A DNA stretch of 64,000 bases from assembly GCA_963930055.1 (NCBI GenBank), contig CAWVKS010000008.1:434001-498000 (forward strand). The letters are read 5' to 3'. The notes under the pieces are model-generated. The model was not told the DNA's origin and did no database searches. It was given only the letters and a program-made list of their open reading frames with translations. Positions 51,156 through 59,151 of the stretch are shown piece after piece. Made by a program: the position numbers and the translations under genes. The stretch comes from Pullichristensenella sp963930055. GTDB lineage: Bacteria > Bacillota > Clostridia > Christensenellales > Aristaeellaceae. Numbering within the stretch: position 1 is the first letter of the stretch; each line of letters begins with the position of its first letter.

Positions 51156-51542
51156 TTATTTTTCCACGATCTCGATCTCCACGCCGTTGGGGTCGCGGAT
51201 GAGCATCACGCGCGCGCCCAGCTGCTCAATGAACGAGGGCTGCATGTTGATGCCCCAGCCGGCCTCTTCGCAGCGGCGGCGCACCTCTTCGAGGTTGTCC
51301 GTGGTCAGGGCAAAATGGCGGTAAACGCCCACGTCCGTGTTGCCGGCCTGGACTTCCTTTTGCGCTTCCTTGTATTCGATCAGTTCCAGCTGCGTGCCGG
51401 GGAGCTGGTACATGTGCAGCACATGGTCGCCCATGTCCACGTCGCGCAGGTGGGCAAGGCCCAGCACCTCGCCGTAAAAGCGGAGGCTCTCTTCCACCTT
51501 CCGCAGGTTGATGGTGATGTGGTCGACGCTCAACAGCTTCAT
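51156..51542 (-). CDS. VOC-family protein (glyoxalase-like)
   Basis: 128-residue classic VOC protein with the usual ligands: His in SVDHITINLRKV, His in YRHFALTTDN, Glu in GVEIEIVEK. Lies inside the pentose operon between isomerase and kinase genes. It may act as a mutarotase-like or epimerase accessory; that is a guess. Confidence 0.84.
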   Translation of the reverse strand: MKLLSVDHITINLRKVEESLRFYGEVLGLAHLRDVDMGDHVLHMYQLPGTQLELIEYKEAQKEVQAGNTDVGVYRHFALTTDNLEEVRRRCEEAGWGINMQPSFIEQLGARVMLIRDPNGVEIEIVEK

Positions 51543-51622
51543 GCGCGTACTCCTTTCAAACCTGGCGCGGGCGGAAAGATCCGCCCGCCGCCGTCTGCCG
51601 CCCCGAAGGGCGTTTGTTCAAC

Positions 51623-53023
51623 TTAGACCGCCACGAATTCGATGCCCAGTATGTTGCAAAGCTGCTCCAGGCGGTTCATGTGGTCGCCCGTCCACAGCAC
51701 CTCGTGGTGCGTGCCGCCGTACTTCAGCCAGCCGTCCATGGCGGCCTTCACGCCGGAATCCGGGCGGAAGAAGGTGTGGTTCATGGGGATGCCGGGGATG
51801 AGCGGCTCGTCCAGCACCGTGCCGCGCATGGCGACGATGCGGTACTTGTCGCCGCTGATGGGCACCAGCGAGGCCACCGTGGTCACGCCCAGTTCGGCGC
51901 TGAAGATCGGGGTGGGCGGGTTGTCCAGGCCGCCGATGTCCAGCGGGCGGTCGATCAGCTTCACCGGGCGGTCCTTGCGGGCGACCTTCCAGTTGCCCTC
52001 GCCCATGTGGGCGAACATGCAGGCGTCGCGGTCAAAGTCCAGGGAATACATCTCCGTGAAGTTGGGGTCGCCGATCATCAGGTGGCCGGCCGCCTCCAGC
52101 GCCATCACGTGCACGTCGCCCTCGGCGGCGTAGACATAGCCCTTGGCCATCATGTTCGAGGAGCCGTAGATGGGCAGCTGCTCAAAGCGGCCGTCCTCGC
52201 CGAAGGCGTCGAAGTTGGCGCTGAAGCCGTCGTAGTTCTTCTCTTCGCAGAACTTCTCAAAGGCGATCTGCAGCTTGGCCGCGTAGCGGTGGTTCTTTTC
52301 GGAGATGTTGGGGTCGATCTCGAAATTCTTGCGGTCCTCGGCGATCTGCGCGTCGATCTGCGCGTCGGTGACCTTGTCCATGCAGGCCACCACTTCGCCG
52401 ATGCCCTCGTGCAGAAGCTCGATGCCGAACTTCTGGAAGTAGGCCACCTCGTCGCCGAGTATGTCGCCCATGTTCTTCATCTTCTCAAAGCAGGCCAGGC
52501 GCACGGAGCAGAGGCGGTGCGCGGTGGCGGCCGCCATCGCCCAGTCCTCCACGAAGGTCTTGAAGCGATCGCTGCGCCAGTCCTCGGTGATGATGGCGGG
52601 CTTGTAGCCCAGGCGCATGAGCATGTTGGAAGTGTCCTGGATGCCGTGGATGCCCTGGTTGGTGGTCAGGTAGCTCCAGTTCCAGTAGTCCTCCACCTTG
52701 CGGATGGGCTGTATGTTGGCCAGCAGCACCGGCAGGCGGTTCTTCTTGAACGCCTGCACCAGGCGCAGGCCGGGGGAGTAGATGGTATTGATGATGATGA
52801 TGCCGTCGAGATCCTCGTCGTTGTACTTCTTGACGATGCGCTCGATGTCCGGGCGCTCCTTGGCCAGCCCCTCGAACTCGAAGTCCGCGATGTCGGACAG
52901 TTGGGCGATCACTTCGTTGACGTACTTGGTCTGGTTGGCCGGGATCTCCGGCTGCGATTCGTCATACAGTCCCTGCATCAGCGCCAGGATGCCAACGTGC
53001 GGTCTGACCTTTTCAAGCCTCAT
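51623..53023 (-). CDS. L-arabinose/L-fucose isomerase-family protein
   Basis: 466-residue sugar isomerase, slightly short for AraA (about 500). Metal-site equivalents: Asp in ANFDAFGED where E. coli AraA has E306, Glu in YAAEGDV (E333), His in FAHMGEGNW (H350), and His in GGTHHEVLW (H450). Conversion of L-arabinose to L-ribulose is the best guess because a GH51 arabinofuranosidase is encoded nearby, but the first-ligand change leaves room for another aldose. First gene of the operon; AAAGGAGGAAATATCC precedes ATG 53023. Confidence 0.8.
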   Translation of the reverse strand: MRLEKVRPHVGILALMQGLYDESQPEIPANQTKYVNEVIAQLSDIADFEFEGLAKERPDIERIVKKYNDEDLDGIIIINTIYSPGLRLVQAFKKNRLPVLLANIQPIRKVEDYWNWSYLTTNQGIHGIQDTSNMLMRLGYKPAIITEDWRSDRFKTFVEDWAMAAATAHRLCSVRLACFEKMKNMGDILGDEVAYFQKFGIELLHEGIGEVVACMDKVTDAQIDAQIAEDRKNFEIDPNISEKNHRYAAKLQIAFEKFCEEKNYDGFSANFDAFGEDGRFEQLPIYGSSNMMAKGYVYAAEGDVHVMALEAAGHLMIGDPNFTEMYSLDFDRDACMFAHMGEGNWKVARKDRPVKLIDRPLDIGGLDNPPTPIFSAELGVTTVASLVPISGDKYRIVAMRGTVLDEPLIPGIPMNHTFFRPDSGVKAAMDGWLKYGGTHHEVLWTGDHMNRLEQLCNILGIEFVAV

Positions 53024-53117
53024 GGATATTTCCTCCTTTTTGTCCGGGCGGGCGCCCGGTATGCTCCTTGGATGCCTTGGTCGCGGTGATTTAGTTTTAA
53101 CTGTATTATTTAGTCCA

Positions 53118-53146
53118 ATTATAAATTATTTTATCGGGCTTGTCAA
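53118..53146 (-). promoter_or_regulatory. Promoter of the pentose operon
   Basis: Minus strand TTGACA (53146-53141), 17-nt spacer, TATAAT (53123-53118). Fully consensus. Confidence 0.85.
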
Positions 53147-53216
53147 CCATATAGGCAAGTTAAATTGCTGGCTTTCGGCATTCTGCGCAAATTTCACTCA
53201 ATTTTTGACGCAGCCC

Positions 53217-53245
53217 TTGAAATTATGCTCTGTTTTGCGTATAAT
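53217..53245 (+). promoter_or_regulatory. Promoter of the LacI gene at 53313
   Basis: TTGAAA (53217-53222), 17-nt spacer, TATAAT (53240-53245). Divergent from the pentose operon promoter 70 nt away. Confidence 0.78.
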
Positions 53246-53312
53246 AAAGCAAACGAATGCGCCACGCGCCTTGCCGAAGCGCTGCAAATCGTTAAGAAAT
53301 GGAGCAAGACAG

Positions 53313-54365
53313 ATGAATGTCACAGCGAAAGAGATCGCCGAGATGCTCAAGCTTTCGCCGTCGTCCGTCTCCCTGGCGCTCAACGACAAGCCGGGCGTCA
53401 GCGAGGAGACCCGCAAACGGGTCATGGACAAGGCTGCCGAACTCGGCTATCGCGTCGCCGCCGCGCCCAAGGCGGCAAAGCTCCCTGCCAGCGTCCGCTT
53501 TATCATCTATACCAACGGCCTGAACGTGGTCAAGGAAATCTCCTTCCACTCCATCATACTGCGCGGCGTCGAGGCCATGGCCAAGGAGCTGGGCTACAAC
53601 GTGCTCGTGAGCTATTTCGACCACCAGAAGGCAGGCGCGGACCAGATCGCCGCCCTGGGGCAGGACGTCGAGGGCGTGCTCATCCTCGGCACGGAGCTGG
53701 GCGCGCCCGAGGCCGGCTGCGCCGCGATCCTCAACAATCTGAAGTGCCACGTGGTGGTGGTGGACAACAACCTCATGCGCGACAACGTCGATTGCATCGT
53801 CACCGACAACCTCGGCGGCGCCTACCAGGCCATCAGCTACCTGCGCCGCCTGGGGCACACGCGCATCGGCTACCTCTGCTCGCGCCAGCGCATCCCCAAC
53901 TTCGACGAGCGCGGCGCGGGCGTGGACCTGGCCGCGCGGCGCCACCCGGACGTGGTGGTGGAGCGCATCCCCGTGTCCTTCTCCACTTCCAAGGCCTACC
54001 GGGAGGTCGACGAATGGCTGCAAAAGCGCAAGGACGTGCCCACGGCCTTTTTCGCGGATTCGGACATCATCGCCTTCGGCGCCATGCAGGCCTTTGACCG
54101 CAGCGGCCTGCGCGTGCCCGGCGACGTGTCCATCGTCGGCTTTGACGATATGCCCGCCTGCGAGATGGTTTCCCCCCAGCTGACGAGCGTGCGCGTGATG
54201 AAAACGCAGACCGGCCGCCTGGCCATGCAGATACTGCACGAGCGCATCACCGGCGAGAGAAAGAGCGCCTACGACGGCATCAACGTGCACATCGCCGTAT
54301 CCACCTGCATCAAGGAGCGCAACAGCGCCGCGCCCCTTGCCCCCGCCGAGGGCGAGGCGCGCTGA
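53313..54365 (+). CDS. LacI-family transcriptional regulator
   Basis: 350-residue repressor. Helix-turn-helix VTAKEIAEMLKLSPSSVSLALNDKPGV, effector domain with GVLILGTELG, AISYLRRLGHTRIGYLC, and C-terminal VSIVGFDDMPACEM. ATG 53313 follows GGAGCAAGACAG. Divergent from, and probably regulating, the arabinose-isomerase-like operon. Its 3' end runs into the repeat pair at 54362-54745. Confidence 0.92.
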   Translation: MNVTAKEIAEMLKLSPSSVSLALNDKPGVSEETRKRVMDKAAELGYRVAAAPKAAKLPASVRFIIYTNGLNVVKEISFHSIILRGVEAMAKELGYNVLVSYFDHQKAGADQIAALGQDVEGVLILGTELGAPEAGCAAILNNLKCHVVVVDNNLMRDNVDCIVTDNLGGAYQAISYLRRLGHTRIGYLCSRQRIPNFDERGAGVDLAARRHPDVVVERIPVSFSTSKAYREVDEWLQKRKDVPTAFFADSDIIAFGAMQAFDRSGLRVPGDVSIVGFDDMPACEMVSPQLTSVRVMKTQTGRLAMQILHERITGERKSAYDGINVHIAVSTCIKERNSAAPLAPAEGEAR

Positions 54366-54554
54366 CAGGGCCTGCGCCGCGAAAACTGCCCGTCCCATAA
54401 GATCGGAAGCGGTTTTTGCTTCCCGGGCGGGGCTTGCCGGGCGATGCGGGAGCGTCAGATCCGGCCGCGGGGCTGTCCTCTGTAACAGACTTTGCCGCTG
54501 GCAAAATTTCCCTGCTTGCGGGCTTTCCCAACGCTCTGACAGTCTGCCCACTTT
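54362..54554 (+). repeat. Diverged copy of the intergenic repeat, direct orientation
   Basis: Same order of landmarks as copy A: GCTGACAGGGCC at the left, a hairpin ending GAAGCGGTTTTTGCTTCC, and at the right TTGCGGGCTTTCCCAACGCTCTGACAGTCTG. The middle has diverged strongly. It is head-to-head with the 54555-54745 copy, and their junction makes an 18-bp near-perfect inverted repeat (54529-54546 with 54560-54577). Confidence 0.7.
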
Positions 54555-54745
54555 GTCAACAGACTGGCAGAGCGTTGAGAAAGCCTGCAAGCCAAGGAAG
54601 CTGTACTTGCAGCCAAGGGAGCTTACTTAGACGTAAGTGACCGCAGGATGCAAGTGCAGCTGACGTAGGAAGCAAAAATCGCTTCTGATTTTTTGTATAT
54701 CAGAGCGATTTTTGCGGTTGTAGGCTTTGTCAGCGCTCTGAGGCC
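54555..54745 (-). repeat. 191-bp structured intergenic repeat, copy B
   Basis: Exact reverse complement of 46413-46603. On the plus strand the ends pair (54569-54590 with 54718-54739, 18 of 22), an inner stem pairs 54599-54611 with 54649-54661, and a U-rich hairpin spans 54672-54715. It lies in the 3' region of the LacI gene. Confidence 0.9.
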
Positions 54746-54777
54746 GCCCCGTCCCCTTGCGGGGAGCGGGGCGGCCT
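54741..54777 (+). terminator. Intrinsic terminator after repeat copy B
   Basis: AGGCCGCCCCG pairs with CGGGGCGGCCT, with an inner TCCCC / GGGGA stem, followed by TTTT. The repeat abuts this hairpin just as copy A abuts its own. The rest of the gap to 55003 shows nothing further. Confidence 0.85.
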
Positions 54778-55003
54778 TTTGCGCCTTTTGCCCGCGCCTT
54801 TTCCCAACGCCCCGCCCGCTTTGCCGGCCTTCCGCCGTCCCCGCGCGGGGACGTTTTTTGTCGCCCTTGCCCCGGTTTTGCTTTACAAAGCCATATCTTT
54901 TTATACAGATGTCCCAAATGTGCAATCAATTTCAAAACCTGATTTGTTACCTTGGGATTTATTGCAAATTTAGCGAGTTGAGTAAATTATTTAAAGAAGA
55001 TTG

Positions 55004-55032
55004 TTGCGCAACTGCGCGCGCTCTGTTATAAT
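55004..55032 (+). promoter_or_regulatory. Promoter of the sugar importer operon
   Basis: TTGCGC (55004-55009), 17-nt spacer, TATAAT (55027-55032). The imperfect -35 lies in a palindromic TTGCGCAA/TGCGCGC context that could be an operator. Confidence 0.65.
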
Positions 55033-55120
55033 TCGGCTATACCGCAGCGAATATATCGCATAGCCGCTGCGCAACGAACCGGCCCGAAAGGCCAGAAACA
55101 ACGAGAGGAGCGTATCATTT

Positions 55121-56053
55121 ATGAAGAAGATCCTGGTTACCCTTCTGGCGCTGGTCCTGGTGTTCAGCGCGGTCGCAATGGCCGAGACTGAGCAGAAGGA
55201 TCCCTCGGAAATGAGCATGTACCTCATTACCACCAACGGCAGCGCTACCTTCTGGCAGGACATCAAGGCCGGCATGGAAGCCGCCAATGAGGAACTGGGC
55301 ACCAACTGCATCTACACCGGCCCGATGAGCTATGACGAGGCCGAGGTCATCTCCGCCATCGACACCGCCCTGGCGCAGCAGCCGGACGGCATCATCATTT
55401 CCGTCAGCTCCGACGCCACCATCGAGCCCATCGTGCAGAAGGCCAAGGAACAGGGCACCGTGATCGTCACCATCGACGCGGACACCTCCATTCCCGACGC
55501 CCGCGCCTGCTACATCGGCATCTCCAACTATGAAGCCGGCGTTGCCGGCGGCGAGCTCATGGCCGAGCTGACCGGCGGCGAAGCCGTGATCGGCTGCCTG
55601 ACCGGCGTTTTGAGCACCCCGACGCTGCAGGCCCGCCAGCAGGGCTTCGCGGACGCCATCTCCGAGTATCCCGGCATGTCCATCGTCGGCACCGAGGTCA
55701 CCGACGCGCAGACGATGAAGGCCGCTGAGAAGTCCAAGCTGCTCCTCACCGCCCATCCCGAGATCAACGCCCTGTACTGCGACTGCGGCCCGGACGGCGC
55801 CGGCATCGCCCAGACGCTGATCGAGCTCGGCCGCGACGACGTCACTGTCATCGGCTTCGACGACGACGCCCAGACCCTGGAGTACATCCGCGAGGGCCTG
55901 ATCGCCGCTTCCACGTACCAGAACGGCTACATGATGGGCTATGAGGGCGTGAAGGCCCTGGTCAAGGCCATCAACGGCGAGCCGGTCGAGGACGTCACCG
56001 TGGACGTGGTGATGATCACCGCCGACAACGTGGACAGCTACAAGCCCTACTAA
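55121..56053 (+). CDS. Monosaccharide ABC importer binding protein (RbsB-like)
   Basis: 310-residue sugar-binding protein of the LacI/RbsB type. Signal peptide residues 1-21 (LVTLLALVLVFSAVAMAE), no lipobox cysteine. Landmarks: SATFWQDIKAGMEAANEE, QQPDGIIISVSSD, CYIGISNYEAGVAGGE, and INALYCDCGPDGAGIAQ. AGAGGAGCG precedes the ATG. Probably ribose, xylose or arabinose, given the neighbourhood. Confidence 0.9.
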   Translation: MKKILVTLLALVLVFSAVAMAETEQKDPSEMSMYLITTNGSATFWQDIKAGMEAANEELGTNCIYTGPMSYDEAEVISAIDTALAQQPDGIIISVSSDATIEPIVQKAKEQGTVIVTIDADTSIPDARACYIGISNYEAGVAGGELMAELTGGEAVIGCLTGVLSTPTLQARQQGFADAISEYPGMSIVGTEVTDAQTMKAAEKSKLLLTAHPEINALYCDCGPDGAGIAQTLIELGRDDVTVIGFDDDAQTLEYIREGLIAASTYQNGYMMGYEGVKALVKAINGEPVEDVTVDVVMITADNVDSYKPY

Positions 56054-56080
56054 TATCTACACCCCGATCCCCGGGGCAAA

Positions 56081-56111
56081 CCTCCTCTCCCGGCATACGC
56101 CGGGGGAGGGG
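56081..56111 (+). terminator. Hairpin between binding-protein and permease genes
   Basis: CCTCCTCTCCCGGC region pairs with GCCGGGGGAGGGG around a 4-nt ATAC loop. No T-run. Same position as the hairpins in the other importer operons. Confidence 0.5.
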
Positions 56112-56158
56112 TAACTTTATCGCCCCCTGAATTCCGATCTGCGAAATGAGGAGATACC

Positions 56159-57151
56159 ATGGACAATCAGACCAGTAATAAGGGAGCCGCGAGCGGCCGC
56201 AGCCTGATGAGCAGGATCATCGGGTACAAATTCTCGGGCATACTTGGCGCGCTGATCCTGATCTGCGCCGTGACCGGCATTGCGAACCCGCAGTTTTTCA
56301 GGATGTCGAACATATTCGACATGCTGCGCTCCATCGCCTTTGACTCGGCGGTTGGCATCGGTATGACCTTCGCGCTGATGGCGGCCGGCATCGACTTTTC
56401 CATCGGCGCGGTGCTGTGCCTGACCGGTATACTGACCGCCATGATCCTGCAGACCGGGATCCCGGTTTGGCTGGGCGTGCTCATCGGCCTGATGGTCGGC
56501 GCGGGTTGCGGCCTCATCAACGGCGCCCTGATCGTCTACCTGAAGCTGCCCGCCCTGATCGTCACCGTGGGCACGATGAACGTGTTCAACGGCATCGGCT
56601 ACGTCATCACCAACGCCACCCCGGTCTACCCCGTGCCGGACGCCTTCAAGGTCATCGGCCAGGGCAGCATCGGCGGCATGTCCTATACGATCTTCATCGT
56701 CATCGTATTCCTGTTCCTGGCCGATTTCGTGGTCAAACGCACGACGTTCGGCCGGCGGGTGCTCGCCGTGGGCGGCAATGAGGAGACTGCGCGCCTGGCG
56801 GGCATCAACGTCAACGTGACCAAGCTCCTGGTCTATGTCATCGTCTCCTTCATGGCCGGCATCTACGGCATCATGCTGACTTCGCGCTTCGGCTCCGCGC
56901 AGCCCAACGCCGGCAGCGACGTGGCCATGACGGTCATCGCCGCCGTCGTTATCGGCGGCACCAGCACCTACGGTGGCTACGGCTCCATCTGGGGCACCGT
57001 CATCGGCGCGGCCATCATGAACGTGCTCACCACGGCAATGGTGCTTCTGAGCGTCTCCGTCTACTGGCAGGACGTCGTCACCGGCGTCATCATGCTCGCC
57101 GCCATCGCCATGGATACCCTGCGCAGGATCAGAGCGGGAGGGATGAAGTAG
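56159..57151 (+). CDS. Monosaccharide ABC importer permease (RbsC/XylH-like)
   Basis: 330-residue permease with about ten membrane segments. Landmarks: FALMAAGIDFSIGAVLCLTG, PALIVTVGTMNVFNGIGYV, NEETARLAGINVNVTK, and AAVVIGGTSTYGGYGS, all typical of RbsC/XylH. ATG 56159 follows ATGAGGAGATACC. Followed after 1 nt by the ATPase gene. Confidence 0.92.
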   Translation: MDNQTSNKGAASGRSLMSRIIGYKFSGILGALILICAVTGIANPQFFRMSNIFDMLRSIAFDSAVGIGMTFALMAAGIDFSIGAVLCLTGILTAMILQTGIPVWLGVLIGLMVGAGCGLINGALIVYLKLPALIVTVGTMNVFNGIGYVITNATPVYPVPDAFKVIGQGSIGGMSYTIFIVIVFLFLADFVVKRTTFGRRVLAVGGNEETARLAGINVNVTKLLVYVIVSFMAGIYGIMLTSRFGSAQPNAGSDVAMTVIAAVVIGGTSTYGGYGSIWGTVIGAAIMNVLTTAMVLLSVSVYWQDVVTGVIMLAAIAMDTLRRIRAGGMK

Positions 57152-57152
57152 T

Positions 57153-58679
57153 ATGGCCGAATGCCGTCTGGAAATGAAACACATTACCAAGCGCTTCCCC
57201 GGCGTGCTGGCGCTTGATGATGTATCCTTCAGCGCCGACAAAGGCGAGATCATGGCGCTGATGGGGGAAAACGGCGCGGGCAAGTCCACGCTGATGAAGG
57301 TGCTCAGCGGCGCCTATCCGGCCAGTTCCTACGAAGGCGAGATCTGGATCGACGGCGTGAAGCAGCGGTTTATGAACACCAAGGACGCCGAGGACGCCGG
57401 CATCGCCATGATCTATCAGGAGATCAGCATGCACCTGGATCTGAGCGTGGCCGAGAACATCTTCCTTGGAAAGCTGAACACCAGGGGCGTGGGCAAGTTC
57501 GTGGTGGACTGGAAGTCCGTCTATGCCGACGCCGCCAAGTTCCTGGAGCGCGTCGGCCTGGATGTGTCGCCCAAGGCGCTTTTGCGCAACCTCAGCACCA
57601 GCCAGATGCAGCTGGTGGCCATCGCCCGCGCGCTGGTCAAGGACCCGAAGATACTCGTGCTGGACGAGCCGACCTCCGCCCTGACGCTGGCGGAGACCGA
57701 GCGGCTGATGAACATACTGCGCCAGCTGCGCGCCAACGGCATTACCTGCATACTCATATCGCACAAGATGGACGAGATCTTTGAGATCTCCGACCGCATC
57801 ACCATCATGCGCGACGCGCGCTTCATCTGCACGCAGGAGACCGCCAAGGCCGACAAGGACGACGTGGTGAGCCAGATGGTCGGCCGCCGCATCACTTCCT
57901 ATTATGTAAAGGTGCCGGTACAGATCGGCGGGGAAGTGCTGCGCGTCGAGAACTTCACCGTGCCGCACCCGCTCAACCCCAAGAAGAACATCGTCGAAAA
58001 CGTCTCCTTCTCCCTGCGCAAGGGCGAGATCCTCGGCCTGGCCGGCCTGGTCGGGGCCGGGCGCAGCGAAGTGGTCAACGCCATCTTCGGCAAGATCCGC
58101 CGCAGCAACGGCAAGATCTTCATCGACGGCAAGGAAGTGGACATCCACTCCCCGAAGGAGGCCATCGCCAACGGCATCGCCCTGATCACGGAGGACCGCA
58201 AGAAGGACGGCCTGGTGCAGATCCTCAGTATCCGCGAGAACGCCACGCTGGCCAGCCTCAAGCAGATCAGCAAAAACGGCGTGCTCAACCGCCGCCTCGA
58301 GGAGGAAATGACACAGAAGTACTACGACGAGATGAACATCCGCGCGCAGAACATGGAAGTGCTCGTGCAGACGCTCAGCGGCGGCAACCAGCAGAAGGTC
58401 GTGCTGGAGAAGTGGCTGATGACCAGGCCGCGCATACTCATCATGGACGAGCCCACGCGCGGCATCGACGTCGGCGCCAAGGCGGAGATCTACAAGATGA
58501 TGTCCGAGCTGGTTTCCGCCGGCATCTCCATCATCATGATCTCCTCGGAGCTTCCCGAGCTGACGGCCATGAGCGACCGGCTGATCGTGCTCGCCGGCGG
58601 GCAGGTGCGCGCCGAGTTCACCGACCCGGCGGAATTCAGCACCGAGAACATACTGCGCATCGCCTCGGGCGTCGCCTGA
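57153..58679 (+). CDS. Monosaccharide ABC importer ATPase, double domain (RbsA/XylG-like)
   Basis: 508-residue protein with two fused ABC domains. First domain: Walker A GENGAGKST, signature LSTSQMQLVAIARAL, Walker B LVLDEPTSALT. Second: degenerate Walker A GLVGAGRSE, signature LSGGNQQKV, Walker B LIMDEPTRGIDVGAK. Terminator directly downstream. Confidence 0.94.
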   Translation: MAECRLEMKHITKRFPGVLALDDVSFSADKGEIMALMGENGAGKSTLMKVLSGAYPASSYEGEIWIDGVKQRFMNTKDAEDAGIAMIYQEISMHLDLSVAENIFLGKLNTRGVGKFVVDWKSVYADAAKFLERVGLDVSPKALLRNLSTSQMQLVAIARALVKDPKILVLDEPTSALTLAETERLMNILRQLRANGITCILISHKMDEIFEISDRITIMRDARFICTQETAKADKDDVVSQMVGRRITSYYVKVPVQIGGEVLRVENFTVPHPLNPKKNIVENVSFSLRKGEILGLAGLVGAGRSEVVNAIFGKIRRSNGKIFIDGKEVDIHSPKEAIANGIALITEDRKKDGLVQILSIRENATLASLKQISKNGVLNRRLEEEMTQKYYDEMNIRAQNMEVLVQTLSGGNQQKVVLEKWLMTRPRILIMDEPTRGIDVGAKAEIYKMMSELVSAGISIIMISSELPELTAMSDRLIVLAGGQVRAEFTDPAEFSTENILRIASGVA

Positions 58680-58696
58680 GAGCGGCGGCGCGCAGG

Positions 58697-58723
58697 CGGG
58701 AGGGCAAGACGCTTGCCCTCCCG
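58697..58723 (+). terminator. Intrinsic terminator of the sugar importer operon
   Basis: Perfect 12-bp stem CGGGAGGGCAAG / CTTGCCCTCCCG, 3-nt loop, then TTTTCTTT. The following 472-nt gap to 59151 otherwise contains only the promoter at 58985. Confidence 0.92.
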
Positions 58724-58984
58724 TTTTCTTTGCGCGTTTATGCGCGAATTTTGAATAAATATGCGTTCGCGTTGCGCAAAGCCGCCCCCGCGTGCCCGAT
58801 TTGCGGGGCGAAGGGGCGGCGCGGCGGGCAAAATTGGAATATATACATTCGCAAAATGCAAAAAACCGCAAAAGCATGGAAAAAGCATGCAGTTTTTGCA
58901 GGGAAACTTCTGGGCGATTTCGCGTTGACGCCGCGCCCTTCGACAGAAAGCGCATAATATTTCACCAATTTAACAAAAAAGCCA

Positions 58985-59013
58985 TTGACGCGGTGCGCGC
59001 CCGGTGATACGAT
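58985..59013 (+). promoter_or_regulatory. Promoter of the third HAAT importer
   Basis: TTGACG (58985-58990), 17-nt spacer, TACGAT (59008-59013). The 138-nt leader is GC-rich and ends in AAGGAGGAAAGACCC before the ATG. Confidence 0.7.
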
Positions 59014-59151
59014 AAGGAAAATTCAGTGGGGACGAAGTTCCAGGGGCGCGAGCGAGGCAAAGGGGCCGCTCGCTGTTTCCCGTTTCAGCGACTGCGTATG
59101 CGCGCGCCGCGGCGCGCGTGTTTCGTTAGTACATCCAAGGAGGAAAGACCC

